A stretch of DNA of 64,000 nucleotides from Desmodus rotundus (GCF_022682495.2 NC_071391.1:11011680-11075679); one strand, 5' to 3'; counted from the stretch's first letter, positions 9,418 to 21,010 are shown. Made by a program: numbers and translations. Notes: generated by a model not told the origin, from the letters alone.

Positions 9418-11237
9418 GGAGAACCAAGATGGCGGCGTAGGTAGACACACTGCGCCTCCTCGCACAACCAGAACTGACAGAGAATCGAACAGCAAGGGGG
9501 ACCAACACCAAGAAAATAGAAAATAACCATTCATCCAGACTGGTAGGAGGGGCGGAGACGGGCACCGGGGTGGAGAGGACTCGAGTGGCTGTGGCGGGAC
9601 TGAGACTGGTGGAGTGTGGGACAAATGGCGCAGGCAGTCCGAGCACTAGCAGACCCTGCGGCCCCACATCTGCGCAGATAAACCCAGAGGGCCGGACTCA
9701 GAGTGGCGGAGAGTGGGGCAGGCAGAGCAGCGGGTAGCACCCCGCGGCACCAAATTCGCCCACAGATAAACCTGACGAACGGAGGGCAAAGAAGCAGACC
9801 GTGCAACCCAGGACTCCAGCTCCGGGAAATAAAGCCTCAAACCTCTGATTGAAAGCGCCCCTGGGGGTTGGGGCGGCAGCAGGAGAGACTCCCAGCCTCA
9901 CAGAAGAGATTGTTGGAGAGACCCACAGGGGCCTAGCGTGTGCACAGGCCCACTTACTCGGGAACCAGCACCAGAGGGGCCCAGTTTGATTGTGGGTGGC
10001 AGAGTGAAGGATTGAGGTCCGGAGGAGAGTGAGGAGGGCGCCATTGCTCCCACTCGGCCCCTCCCCCTCGTACAGCGTCACAGCTCAGCGACCAGCGTTA
10101 CCCCGCCCCGGTGAACACCTAAGACTCCGCCCCTTAAAGTAACAGACGCACCAAGACAAAAAAAAAAAAAATGGCCCAAATGACAGAACACTTCAAAGCT
10201 CCAGAAAAAATACAACTAAGCGAGGAAGAGATAGCCAACCTATCGGATGCACAGTTCAAAGCACTGGTTATCAATATGCTCACAGACTTGGTTGAATCTA
10301 TTCGAAAAACAGATGAAAAAATGAAGCCTATGCTAAGAGAAACAAAGGAAAATGTACAGGGAACCAATAGTGATGAGAAGGAAACTGGGACTCAAATCAA
10401 TGGTGTGGACCAGAAGGAAGAAACAAACATCCAACCAGAAAAGAATGAAGAAACAAGAACTTGGAAAAATGAGGAGAGGCTTAGGAACCTCCCGGACGCC
10501 TTGAAACGTTCCCACATCCGAATTATAGGGGTGCCAGAAGGAGAAGAGGAAGAACAAAAAATTGAAAACTTATTTGAACAAATAATGAAGGAGAACTTCC
10601 CTAATCTGGCAAAGGAAATAGACTTCCGGGAAGTCCAGGAAGCTCAGAGAGTCCCAAAGAAGCTGGACCCAAGGAGGAACACAACAAGGCACATCAGAAT
10701 TACATTACCCAAGATTAAACGCAAGGACCTACATCCAAGATTACTGTATCCAGCAAAGCTATCACTTAGAATGGAAGGGAAGATAAAGTGCTTCTCAGAT
10801 AAGGTCAAGTTAAAGAAGCTCATCATCACCAAGCCCTTATTATATGAAATGTTAAAGGGAGTTACCTAAGAAAAAGAAGATCAAAAATTGGAACAGTAAA
10901 AATGACAGCAAACTCACAGTTATTAATGGCCACACATAAAACAAAAACTAGAGCAAACTAGGCAAACAACTAGAACATGAGGGTTGTCATTAAGGGAGTG
11001 GGAGGGGGAGAGAGGGGGAAAGGTACAGAGAATAAGTAGCATAGATGATAGGTGGAAAATAGACAGGGGGAGGGTAAAAATAGTGTAGGAAATGTAGAAG
11101 CCAAAGAGCTTATAAGTATGACCTATGGACATGAACTATAGGGGGGGAATGTAGGAGGGAGGGGGGTAGGCAGGATGGAGTGGAGTGGGGGGGGAAATGG
11201 GACAACTGTAATAGCATAATCAATAAATATATTAAAA
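9418..11237 (+). mobile_element. Complete half-L1-type element (L1 5' UTR, ORF1, 3' UTR, no ORF2)
   Basis: It begins with the L1 5' end 'gagaaccaagatggcggcg', has a GC- and CpG-rich 5' UTR of about 750 bp, one open ORF1 at 10171-10869, and a G-rich L1 3' UTR ending in 'caataaatatatt' and poly(A). No ORF2 sequence lies between the ORF1 stop and the 3' UTR. Target-site duplications 'aaaaaaactttctgtg' flank it exactly (9402-9417 and 11238-11253), so it inserted as one complete unit by L1-type target-primed reverse transcription. Intact CpGs and perfect duplications suggest a fairly young insertion. It resembles half-L1 (HAL1) elements, which need ORF2 protein in trans. An internally deleted or spliced L1 transcript is the alternative. 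Confidence 0.85.
10171..10869 (+). CDS. L1-type ORF1 protein, open, internally shortened
   Basis: 232 residues, against about 340 for a typical mammalian L1 ORF1p, an RNA-binding trimeric chaperone of the retrotransposition particle. Residues 1-100 are charged and helix-rich. RNLPDALKRSHIRIIGVPEG at 105-124 opens the RRM domain. The C-terminal domain is recognised from LHPRLLYPAKLS (187-198) and FSDKVKLKKLIITKP (208-222). Compared with the family, roughly 45-50 residues are missing between KIKRKD (181-186) and LHPR, with the frame kept. That removes the end of the RRM and the start of the C-terminal domain, so RNA binding may be impaired. The ATG follows an A-rich tract directly. Not a host gene. 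Confidence 0.85.
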   Translation: MAQMTEHFKAPEKIQLSEEEIANLSDAQFKALVINMLTDLVESIRKTDEKMKPMLRETKENVQGTNSDEKETGTQINGVDQKEETNIQPEKNEETRTWKNEERLRNLPDALKRSHIRIIGVPEGEEEEQKIENLFEQIMKENFPNLAKEIDFREVQEAQRVPKKLDPRRNTTRHIRITLPKIKRKDLHPRLLYPAKLSLRMEGKIKCFSDKVKLKKLIITKPLLYEMLKGVT

Positions 11238-11253
11238 AAAAAAACTTTCTGTG

Positions 11254-11930
11254 AATTTGCTTGAAGAATATGTTTTTCAAAACCTTGCTTCACACACTTA
11301 AGTTCAAAAAGCACTTAATTCTTCTAAGACATCATAAAAAGGTCCATGAAGATAAAGAGATGACTACAACATTGCATGTCATTCATTTTTTTCATGCTTG
11401 CACTATTTTAATCTTTAAAATCCAGTATGTAAATATGTGCTTAGAAGTCACAGTACAAAAATGGACATTTTCTGTGCCCAAGGAGAACTAATACATTAGT
11501 ACAAAATAGCTACATTATGCGATGTGGTGTGCTAAAGAGTAAGTTAAAGGTATGGAGGGTCACTATAAGCATAAAGCAGAAAGGGATGAATTCAATCTTA
11601 TGTATGACAGGAGTGGAGTGAGAAATTCTTCATGAATGATGGGCTGTTAAACTCGGACTTATAGGATGAGAAAGAGTTTGAGAGGCAAAGAATAGGGCCA
11701 GGAGTTAGAGGTCAAGTAGCTCAGTTGTGTATACAGACATAAGTATGGGTATAAATATATTATCTATAGGTATACTTGTTGGTGTAAATGTAGATAAGAG
11801 ATAGAAATATAATAGTAATTCATATACAGGCACATAAAATAATGACAGTAAAAATGCAAATTTGGTTTATGGTAGTATTCATTTTAAATGACATGAATTT
11901 TGGAGAAAAGTCATTTCAATAACCAGTAAC
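11254..11930. other. Intergenic, 5' flank of OR5M11
   Basis: AT-rich sequence with no recognisable gene or repeat. Confidence 0.5.
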
Positions 11931-11951
11931 ATGATTTGTACCTTCCTGTCT

Positions 11952-11979
11952 GCCCCATTTCCATTTGTTTCAAGTTCAG
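11952..11979 (+). promoter_or_regulatory. Predicted splice acceptor of OR5M11
   Basis: A long pyrimidine tract ends in 'tttgtttcaagttcag' (AG at 11978-11979), 17 bp before the ATG at 11997. It supports a spliced non-coding 5' exon and argues against starting at the in-frame ATG at 11931, which would lie in the intron. Confidence 0.55.
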
Positions 11980-11996
11980 GCACAGACTCTCAGAAA

Positions 11997-12971
11997 ATGC
12001 CCATCGCAAATGACAGTGAAATAACAGAATTCATTCTCCTGGGGCTCACGGGTCGCCCTGAACTCCAGCCTCTCCTCTTCGTGCTGTTTCTGGTGGTGTA
12101 CCTGGTCACTCTCTTGGGCAACCTGGGCATGATAGCATTGATCAGACTGGACTCTCGCCTTCACACGCCCATGTACTTCTTCCTCACTAACCTAGCCTTT
12201 GTTGACTTGTGCTATTCCTCCAACGCCACCCCGCAGATGCTGACTAATTTCCTCTCAGAGAAGAAGACCATCACCTTTGCTGGCTGCTTTACACAGTGTT
12301 ACATTTTCATTGCGCTCCTCCTCACTGAGCTTTACATGCTGGCAGCCATGGCCTATGACCGCTACGTGGCCATATGCAACCCTCTGCGCTACAGTGTGAA
12401 AATGTCCAGGCGGGTGTGCATCTGCTTGGCCACCTTTCCTTATGTGTATGGCTTCTCAGATGGCCTGTTACAGGCCATCCTGACCTTCCGCTTGACCTTC
12501 TGTAGATCCAACGTCATCAACCACTTCTACTGTGCTGACCCACCACTCATTAAGCTTTCCTGCTCTGACACTTATGTCAAAGAGCACGCCATGCTCATAT
12601 CAGCTGGCTTCAATCTCTCCAGCTCCCTCACCATCATCCTGGTGTCCTATGCCTTCATCATTGCTGCCATCCTCCGGATCAAATCAGCAGAGGGGAGGCA
12701 CAAAGCATTCTCCACTTGTGCTTCCCACATGATGGCTGTTACCCTATTTTATGGGACACTCTTCTGTATGTATGTAAGACCACCAACAGATAAGACTGTT
12801 GAGGAATCCAAGATAATAGCCGTCTTCTACACCTTTGTAAGTCCAGTGTTTAATCCACTGATCTATAGTTTGCGGAACAAAGATGTAAAGCGGGCACTGA
12901 AGAACGTCCTCAGACGAAATAAGGTCACTAAGATGGCAATGCCGCCACTTTCCAATAAACCATACCTCTAA
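11997..12971 (+). CDS. OR5M11: Olfactory receptor 5M11
   Basis: Seven-transmembrane odorant receptor of 324 residues. Marks: N-glycosylation site NDS at 5-7, GN at 41-42, TPMYFF in TM2, cysteines near 97 and 179, MAYDRY at 118-123, KAFSTCASH at the start of TM6 and NPLIY at 286-290. The phrases [20 protein letters not shown] and [15 protein letters not shown] agree with my recollection of human OR5M11. The start at 11997 gives the usual short N-terminus; the ATG at 11931 adds 22 unlike residues and precedes a splice acceptor. The C-terminus runs about 19 residues beyond the human protein (ending SNKPYL), apparently by loss of the ancestral stop. An AATAAA overlaps the last codons. Orthology is supported by gene order. 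Confidence 0.93.
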   Translation: MPIANDSEITEFILLGLTGRPELQPLLFVLFLVVYLVTLLGNLGMIALIRLDSRLHTPMYFFLTNLAFVDLCYSSNATPQMLTNFLSEKKTITFAGCFTQCYIFIALLLTELYMLAAMAYDRYVAICNPLRYSVKMSRRVCICLATFPYVYGFSDGLLQAILTFRLTFCRSNVINHFYCADPPLIKLSCSDTYVKEHAMLISAGFNLSSSLTIILVSYAFIIAAILRIKSAEGRHKAFSTCASHMMAVTLFYGTLFCMYVRPPTDKTVEESKIIAVFYTFVSPVFNPLIYSLRNKDVKRALKNVLRRNKVTKMAMPPLSNKPYL

Positions 12972-13945
12972 ACCTTTGGCTCAAATGTCTTTGCATCTGG
13001 ATGACAAGTTTGGTGTTCTGTATGGGTATGTCTCAAGCAGCTCAGTAAAAATCTCAGATCTGGGAAAAAGATAAACAACTACATCTGTTAGTCTCTGCCC
13101 TTGTCCCTTGAAATGTGGTCCTTGGACTAGCAGCATCGTCATTGCCTTGAGGTTTTTGAAGAACGGGACATCACATTCTGTCCCTCAGCTCTACCACATC
13201 CAAATCTGTGCTTTCACCACATCCTGGATGATTCGTAGACATGTCAAATCCGAGGGACAGTGCTCCAACTGGAACCTCCCTGCTGTCACGACCTGGAACA
13301 CTGGCGTGCTCTTGTTGATTACAAAAGTAGACAGAAGAGGCCTGCTTTCAGCCCAGTGCCTTGAATTTATTCTGTTCTTATGACCATCTTCTTTAAGAAA
13401 CACACCTTCAACCCCAATTTACTAAGTAAAACTATCAACTGTAGGTCATAATAATGGTTTCCTGTTGATGTGCTTGTGGAATAGTCAGTAGTGACTGGTA
13501 GGGAGTGGACTAGAATGAGCATTCTTTCCTAGACATGAGTTTGTGGATCTAGTTTGTGGCCTCTAAGCTGTAGGATTCTACTTCCTTCCTCTGAACAGCA
13601 ACACTGAATCCATAAACTCACGTCTTGGAAAAGAATAATTGCTTGCTTACTGGAGTTTTCTAGTTTTTTTTTTAAATGAATGTTTGAATTATTGATTTCA
13701 GTCTTACTTTTTTTTGTCATGTAAGTGTTTATACATTTCACCTAAACTTTGCTTTAGCTGAAAGCTACTTATTTTTATATCCAGTTTACAATATTTTCTT
13801 ATTTTCTTGGTGACTTTTTATTTAATCTACAGGTCATTTAGCAGAGAGTGGTTAATGACCATACATTGGGACTTTAAAAGATATTTCATTGTTATGTATT
13901 TGTAATTTAGTTCTCTTGTCAAGGAACTGCCCTTATAATTTTATT
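12972..13945. other. Intergenic, 3' flank of OR5M11
   Basis: No gene or clear repeat recognised. The 91-residue frame at 13108 has no recognisable domain. Confidence 0.45.
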
Positions 13946-14065
13946 GACTAATATTTTTTCCAGCTTTATTGAGATATCATTGACACATAACCTTGCTTAA
14001 GCTTACAAAGGTATATATTGGAAAATGATTGTTACAATAAAGTTAGTTAACACAACTATCATCTC
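13946..14065 (-). mobile_element. Old L1 3' end fragment (antisense)
   Basis: 'ccagctttattgagatatc' followed by 'attgacacataac' and 'cttaagcttacaaagg' is the inverted end of an ancient L1M-type element. Edges approximate. Confidence 0.65.
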
Positions 14066-14610
14066 CCATAATTGCAATTTTTTTGTTGTAGTAGATAATT
14101 GGATACTTGGTAATGGGAAGAAAAGGTAGATATACTAGTTTCACATTTACTCTGTTTTCATGTAGGAGCAAATCACCTATTGATAAATTACAGGCTCACC
14201 AAGCTTTTCCTTATATATTAGTTTCAAACTGCTAGACCCAACACCTGTACTACAACTCATTAGGATATCTCGTTCAAATTATTTTACTCATTGGGTTGTG
14301 AAATTTAACCACTTTATTCTAGATATGAAAACCTTTCAGCAAACAGTAGCAATTTTATGGAAGGGACTGTACAAAATTCAGACTGGGAAAACATCACAGA
14401 AACATCAAAGTCCATGAATCGTGTTATGATTTTATATTTTTATTAATATTTACTGATCTGATTGGAATATATGTGATCCTCAATACACAAATTTTGTGAG
14501 AATAAACTCCTGATCACACACAGGAATCAGCTCGAAATGATTACAAATTGAGGCAATCACAGTTTGCACTCCCAAGATGCTAATGAGTATGAGTCCACAT
14601 GAATAACTGT

Positions 14611-14776
14611 TTCCCTGGAGTTTTCTCTTGTAGTTACATTATAATGATTTTTTTCAGGGTGTGTTGAAAATTACTTCAGGGATAAAGGCTACAATTTGCA
14701 AGTCAGGTATAAATCATTCCCAGTAACTCATCCCTTGGGCCACTAGTGTCTCTGAGAAGTCTTTCCTGGGTCAGGT
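14611..14776 (+). promoter_or_regulatory. Candidate OR promoter and non-coding first exon
   Basis: An EBF (Olf-1)-like site, 'ttccctggag' (14611-14620), lies about 90 bp before a TATA box (TATAAA, 14708-14713). A splice donor 'cctgggtcaggtaggt' follows (GT at 14775). The spacing resembles 6161-6252. It could serve the OR at 16849 through the acceptor at 16824, with a 2-kb intron. Inference from motif layout only. Confidence 0.3.
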
Positions 14777-14779
14777 AGG

Positions 14780-16798
14780 TGTGACAATTCTGACTTCCAT
14801 GCCTGCACTTTCTCCTCTTTCAGTTTTGAATCTTCATGAGTCAGACTCAGGTGACCACAAAAGGAGCAGTGAATATTAGTGTAATTTCTCAGTATTTGTT
14901 GTTTAGATCGATCACTAGAAAAAACAAAATTGTATTGGGATTATGTGTTTACATTAATTATTGTACTTTATATGTAGCATGAATATTAAGTTCCTCATTT
15001 AATAATTTAATGCACATTAAATAACCATGTTGGAGTAAGTGCTTGCCAATTTAATAAATTTTTTAGAATAATATTTATTGGAAAAAAGTTTCCTCATCAA
15101 GCACAACAATACCTTGGCAAATAATTCTGAAGAGAGAAAAATTCAAGCATGATTATACTCATTCTAGCAAAAACAAAACACTCATAGAACTTTGTAAATC
15201 TCTTTTTAAATTATTGGAGAAAGAAAATTTGGGAAAAACAATGTTGACTAAAAATACATGACTAGCAATGAGTATAGGACTTGGAACTACATCAATAATG
15301 AGTCAGGATGTTACAAATGATGGGGATTTTGGAAATTATTTAGTGAAAGTCTGATACTGAATAAGAAGACTCTGAAGTCTATAGAAAAAAAACAACTATA
15401 CTAAGGTAAAGAGACTGCTTTCTAATGAGTTTTTACTGGTAGATAATTGACTTGTATGAAGCTGAAGATGTAAAATGATCTATAATTCAGGTTCATACAG
15501 TGTAACCAGGTGATGCATCCTGCCCTTATGTTTGTGAGACACAGGACTGGAAAACCAAGAGAGGGAGAAGGTGCTGGAGTTCATGACGGCAGAGCAGACA
15601 ATGCAGGGCTCCATCTGGGGAAATTTCTATCCACATGAGACAAGTTTAAAAACAAAACTACTTGCCAATGTTGTATTTGATTAGGTTTCCCATAAAAATA
15701 ATGAATTCTGATAATTCTTTAAAATCGAAAGGTCTTAGGATCTTGGAACATGGGACAACATGACCATATAGTAAAAATTCAACTGGCCCGAGTGGCTGCT
15801 GACACTGTAGCCTGGGAACCATTCTCTAGCTCACTTCAGGTTACTCTTACCCAGACTGACTGTCTACCCATTCTTATGATCTAATATGGCCCCCACAGGC
15901 ATTTGAGTTTCGGTTCGTTACCTTCTTCAGTGTATCGCTTATGAAATAACACATGCCAACATTAAGAATCCACAATGAAAATATATTTTCTAGATGCCTG
16001 GCACAATGATTTCTCATGTTATTCTTTAATTATAATCAATATTGTCTGAAGGTATAATCCTTTCATTATAATTAACATCATCTGAACTTTAGTGCTAAGA
16101 ATAATTCTCTGTTAATTAGTTTAAAAGAATGGATAAGCAAAAGAGAATGTGACATAAGTTTTGGATACTTCTCTTTATCTATGCCTTTCTTGCTTTCATT
16201 CATATAAACTCTTCAGAATGAAAATTTCTTCATCAGTTATTCTATAGGGTTTTATTTCCAAATTTGGAGTTCTTATCTTTAATCTACTCATATAGGATAA
16301 CACAATCTCCTATATTTTGTGAATAATGCAGTCAAACAGGTCCCAGAACATTTGCTTCAAACCTCTAGAATTTTGAGCTCCCTAATAGAACGGGGAGCGT
16401 GGTTCTCAGAGGCTAAACTTTTAAATATGCACACCCTATTAATGACCAAAAAACCGTTTTGAGTACATCATCGTCTTGTCCAGAACCGTCATTGACCTCA
16501 ATGATGAAGCCCATGATTTTATGGTGAACTGCAAGTGGCAGGTGGTAGTTCAATCCATTTTTAGACAGACTTTGGGCCCTAATTCCTGCTTTCCAAAACA
16601 GGTTGGTATCACAAGAGCCATTTTCTTTCAGAATCATCTGAACAATATACACACAGGTAACAAGGGCCATGACCTTCTCAAAGTCCCAGCTCCTACAGTG
16701 TCAGATTTTGTCTAATAATAGGGATGTGTGAGGGTGACTACGAGTGGAAGAAGAGAGGAGGAAAATGAGAGAAAGGAACATATGATAAACTTCTCAAT
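14780..16798. other. Intergenic, upstream of the OR at 16849
   Basis: AT-rich with no recognisable gene. Overlapping frames on both strands at 16413-16715 (79 and 85 residues) show no known domain, and I treat them as chance. Confidence 0.4.
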
Positions 16799-16824
16799 CA
16801 CTTCTTTGTTTTAATTCATCTAAG
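16799..16824 (+). promoter_or_regulatory. Predicted splice acceptor of the OR at 16849
   Basis: 'cttctttgttttaattcatctaag' ends in AG at 16823-16824, 24 bp before the ATG. A weaker AG lies at 16843-16844. Confidence 0.4.
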
Positions 16825-16848
16825 TGAGCAACGGGGGCACCTAAGAAA

Positions 16849-17808
16849 ATGGTCAGAGGAAATTCCACTTTGGTGACCGAATTCATTCTCTTAGGATTAA
16901 CAGACCGTCCAGAGCTTCAGCCCATCCTCTTCGCACTATTCCTGGTGATCTACCTGATCACTGTTGGAGGGAACCTTGGCATGTTGGTACTGATCAGAAT
17001 AGATTCACGCCTCCACACCCCCATGTACTACTTTCTCACCAGTTTGTCCTGCTTGGATTTGTGCTATTCTACTAACGTGTCTCCTAAGATGTTGGTGAAC
17101 TTCTTATCAGAAAAGAAAACCATTTCCTATGCTGCTTGTTTAGTCCAGTGTTATTTTTTCATTGCCATGCTGATTACTGAATATTACATGCTAGCAGTAA
17201 TGGCTTACGATAGGTACATGGCCATCTGTAGCCCTTTGCTTTACAGCAGCAAGATGTCCAGTGGCGTCTGTATTCGCCTGATTGCTGGTCCCTACATCTA
17301 TGGGTTCCTTAGTGGCCTTATGGAAACCATGTGGACATACCGCTTGACCTTCTGTGGCTCCAATATCATCAATCACTTCTATTGTGCTGACCCACCCCTC
17401 ATCAGACTCTCTTGCTCTGACACGTTCATTAAAGAGACATCCATGTTTGTGGTAGCAGGATTCAACCTCTCCAACTCCCTCCTCATAATCCTCATCTCCT
17501 ACGTCTTCATTCTCATCACCATTCTGAGGATGCGTTCTCCTGAAGGCAGGCAAAAAGCTTTTTCCACCTGCGGGTCCCATCTTATGGCAGTGACTGTGTT
17601 TTATGGGACCCTGTTCTGCATGTATGTTAGACCTCCCACAGACAAGTCAGTGGAAGAGTCCAAAATCATTGCTGTTTTCTACACTTTTGTAAGCCCAATG
17701 TTGAACCCCATCATTTATAGTCTGAGGAACAAGGATGTGAAACAAGCTTTGGGGAAATTGATCAGAAGAAATGTACGTTTGAAGAAAATCACAGTGTCTC
17801 TTTTTTAA
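16849..17808 (+). CDS. Olfactory receptor, subfamily 5M-like, mosaic (intact)
   Basis: Odorant receptor of 319 residues with NST glycosylation site (5-7), GN at 41-42, TPMYYF in TM2, MAYDRY at 118-123, FYCADPP in loop 2, KAFSTCGSH before TM6 and NPIIY in TM7. No disruption. The N-terminal part ([19 protein letters not shown]) and the C-terminal part ([20 protein letters not shown]) resemble neighbouring OR5M11. The middle ([19 protein letters not shown]) is almost OR5M8. This may reflect gene conversion or an intermediate ancestor. I cannot assign a human orthologue; this part of the human cluster holds OR5M pseudogenes. The tail extends past the usual OR end ([10 protein letters not shown]), and AATAAA motifs at 17807 and 17816 overlap or follow the stop. 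Confidence 0.92.
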   Translation: MVRGNSTLVTEFILLGLTDRPELQPILFALFLVIYLITVGGNLGMLVLIRIDSRLHTPMYYFLTSLSCLDLCYSTNVSPKMLVNFLSEKKTISYAACLVQCYFFIAMLITEYYMLAVMAYDRYMAICSPLLYSSKMSSGVCIRLIAGPYIYGFLSGLMETMWTYRLTFCGSNIINHFYCADPPLIRLSCSDTFIKETSMFVVAGFNLSNSLLIILISYVFILITILRMRSPEGRQKAFSTCGSHLMAVTVFYGTLFCMYVRPPTDKSVEESKIIAVFYTFVSPMLNPIIYSLRNKDVKQALGKLIRRNVRLKKITVSLF

Positions 17809-17879
17809 TAAATTAAATAAAAATATATTTATAAGACCTGGATCTGACTTTAACTGCACTTATAGTAAAGTCAATGTTA

Positions 17880-18075
17880 TTTTATTTATTTATGTACTTT
17901 AAATTTTATTTATTGATTTGAGAAATGAAGAGAGATACTGAGAGATTGATATGTTGTTCCACTTATTTATACATTTGGTAGTTGATTCTTGTATGTGCCC
18001 TGGCCAGAGATGGAACCTGCAAACTTGGTGTATCAGATCAACAGTGTAACCAACCGAACTACTGGCCAGGGAAGC
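17880..18075 (-). repeat. Old tRNA-derived SINE (antisense)
   Basis: Starts with an inverted A/T-rich tail ('ttattttatttatttatg') and ends with 'ccgaactactggccaggg', the inverse of a tRNA-like SINE head resembling Ves. It is more diverged than the copies at 25373 and 48580. Duplications unclear. Confidence 0.55.
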
Positions 18076-18079
18076 AAAT

Positions 18080-20400
18080 CAATTTTAAATAGATGATGAA
18101 AAGCTCTAATTTAATAACAAGCTATAAAATATATAGGTATAGAAAATGTATAGTTATATATGAGACATGTGAGTACATGGTGTGTGAGTGCAAAAGGGTG
18201 GGCATTATAAATGTACGTATGGGACGTACTTTCTCTTCTTTTATACATTTTTACATTTATGACTTTGTATATTGCTTTTAGATTATAAAAGTTACACATT
18301 CTAAGAGTAAAGATTTGATTTCTACAAGACTATAGAGTAAAAGAGTAAAATATTTCCTTTTCCCTCTATCTTGATCTTTCATTCTCATTTCTTAAAATTA
18401 CCACTATTAACAGTTTCCTATATTTCCAGAAAATGTCTATTTTTTCTACAAACTGTTGTATGGTATAGTTATATTTATATGCACAAAAACATAAAATTGT
18501 TAATTCACATGTTGACTGTCATGAACTAATTTTTACTGTTTTTATAATTCTGTAGAATTAATGATGTAGGGGCTTCGATTCCATTAGGGGTTTAGAGAAA
18601 TGTGGCCACAATGGCTGATGAGACTTGTCACCTCTTGGAAAGAGAACTTACCATAACATGTCCATGCCTGACATCCATTCATTTCTCTCCACTTGTGAGA
18701 ATTACTTTCAATAAGACATCTTTCTTCTGCCACAACAGGAAACATGAAGCTCCAGACAATTAATTATTTGTTTCAGATGAAAGTCCTGAAGCAGGCAAAG
18801 AATAATAGCTCTCTCAAAAATGTATGGTTTATAGAGTTTTCTTGAATTCATGAAGCTTTAAAGAGAAAAATCAATATAATTTGTTAAGTGCTGTAGTATA
18901 AGAAAATGGAAGTGCTGATGCAAAAGAAGAAAGAAGCAATTTATTCTAAGTAAATTGAAGTTGGTTTCGTTTTTGTGCAAGACAAGAACTTGTTCATCCT
19001 TTGTCCTCCTGTTCCAACTTACCTACAGCTCCTAGTTCAATATTATGTCAGACTAGTCGGGTCTGAGCAAAATAAGTGTTACAACTCTTTTGTGACCACA
19101 TATGTGAATGTTGCTTTCAGTGACAAAGTAAAAGCCATACATAGAACAATAATTAGTCACTCCCCCAATTGAGACAATTTTTTGCAGTTGTATTTCAAAG
19201 TTTCTTTTTCTCCTTACAGCCTATTTTTGCTCAATATTTCCTGCAGGGTAAGATTTTAACATTCATTAATTACACATTACCATATATAATTATTTCAAGC
19301 TTTCCTATGACTAGATGTTATTTAAATAACTATATATTGAAAGTCAGATTGCCTATAAATTCTGTTAAAACACACATATAAACAATTATTTTTGTAACTT
19401 TTAACATTCAATTGATAGTCTGCTGGATTCTACTTAAACACATACCTAGATCTATTCCTATTTAAGCACACACATGTTCAGTTATATAAAACCAGCCCCT
19501 TTATTAGTTCAAATATTCTGTTCTCAGTATCCATGTCTTTATCCTTACAGCCTAGCTTGGCACCAAATAAAGCTCCAATAATAATGGCAGCATAAAATAA
19601 TAAAAGAGTCTCCATTTTGAAAGTGAACAAATTATCTCTATTTTCAAATGTGTGAGAAGAATGTTTTTGAATGGACCAACCAATGACTCAGGAAGAATAT
19701 GAGTTATAAGGCAACAAAACTGTTTAGAAATACGAGTAACCTGTAATGTCACTGATGTGTATGATCGACACTAGCAACGTGAAGCCCACAGTGATGCCCA
19801 CGTACACACATGTTAAAGACAAAGGAGGAATGATCCCACGTGCTCTCACCAATTGACTGGCTGGCTGGGATGACACCATCAGCCTGTTAAAACAGTTTGT
19901 CTTTTATTTCGTGCTGCTGAATAAGTATGTGCTGATTAAATATTTTTTGTGTTAGTGAATTATTCTAGTAGATTTAGAATTTTTACCTAAAATTGAAGGA
20001 ATTCCCTTATTAATGACAGTCTGTCATGAAGGATCTTAAATTATTATTTTCCTTTTAAAGTTAATTCTGCTGGATTCTTCATTTATTTAAAAAATTGAGC
20101 AACATGATGATAAAAAGAATCTATGAGAAAATAGAGGATATTTACTTCTCTAAGAAATAATGATATTTTATATTTTTCTCCTCACTTATCTAAAAGTTTA
20201 TGACTCTAATTGGTGGTTTTGTGAGGAAAACTAATCCATGTGTATTTAGAAAAAATAAATGTTGCAGAAAGTGGCAATGCAATAAACACACCATTTTTAT
20301 TCACATATATTTTCCTGGGAACAGTGATATCTGAAGAATGTTTAGACTCTCACTCATACATACATGAAAGAGAGAGAAATAAATAATAACAATGCTTATT
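18080..20400. other. Intergenic, no gene
   Basis: Long AT-rich stretch. Parts at 18340-18540 resemble very old antisense L1 but are too decayed to assign. Frames of 60-70 residues occur on both strands without domains. Confidence 0.4.
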
Positions 20401-20419
20401 ACCAAGGTTCAGGTCCTGC

Positions 20420-20560
20420 CTTACTATATGCTGTTGCACATAGTGTGACAACCAATACTAATTTTAGTATCATAGTCCCCTTTTTAAAGATGAGCAAACA
20501 GAGACTCACAGAGTAATTATTAACTTACAATCAAAAGGCAAGTCCAAATGTGTCTAGCTT
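20420..20560 (-). repeat. MIR-type ancient SINE
   Basis: 'ttaaagatgagcaaacagag' followed by 'actcacagagtaattattaa' is the reverse MIR signature. Confidence 0.45.
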
Positions 20561-20799
20561 CAAAAGTTTTTTGTTTTTCTATGATAACATACTTTTTCAC
20601 TATATTTTGTTGAAAAAACACCATAAAATGAATAAAACTATTATTTCTGTCTTCTAAGAAATGTTCATCATACTTTTGACAGCTGCATGCACACTGAATT
20701 ACATAATCCAGTATGAGAAAACATCCTATTTTATAATTTATGGACTAATTCAGCTTGTTCAATAAAATAAGCCTTGGAGTTAGGTCATGACTTCATCAT

Positions 20800-21010
20800 T
20801 TATCAGCTAAATTAATAGTTAAGTGAATGAACTCTGGAATCTGATTTACTGAACCAATTACTCAACCTCTTTCTGCCTCAGTTTCTCCTATATAGGATCA
20901 TCATATAGCACTTTCTCATAGGAATGCTGTGTAGCAGAAACGGATTAACACATATGAAGTAGCAGACACAATGCCTGATACTTAGTATTCATTCAATAAA
21001 AGTTAACTCA
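20800..21010 (+). repeat. MIR-type ancient SINE
   Basis: A clear copy: 'gaactctggaatctga', 'ctcaacctctttctgcctca', then 'acaatgcctgatacttagta' and 'attcattcaataaaag' at the end. Confidence 0.65.

Noticed and set aside
9287..10081. Several minus-strand frames of 64-127 residues rich in Pro, Ser and Leu
   Set aside because: They are antisense shadows of the GC-rich L1 5' UTR, not genes.
11931..11996. N-terminal extension of OR5M11 from an upstream ATG
   Set aside because: The added 22 residues are unlike any OR N-terminus, and a splice acceptor lies between this ATG and the chosen one.
17191..17580. 129-residue minus-strand frame
   Set aside because: Antisense shadow of the OR at 16849. The same kind of shadow lies opposite OR5M8 and the OR pseudogene.
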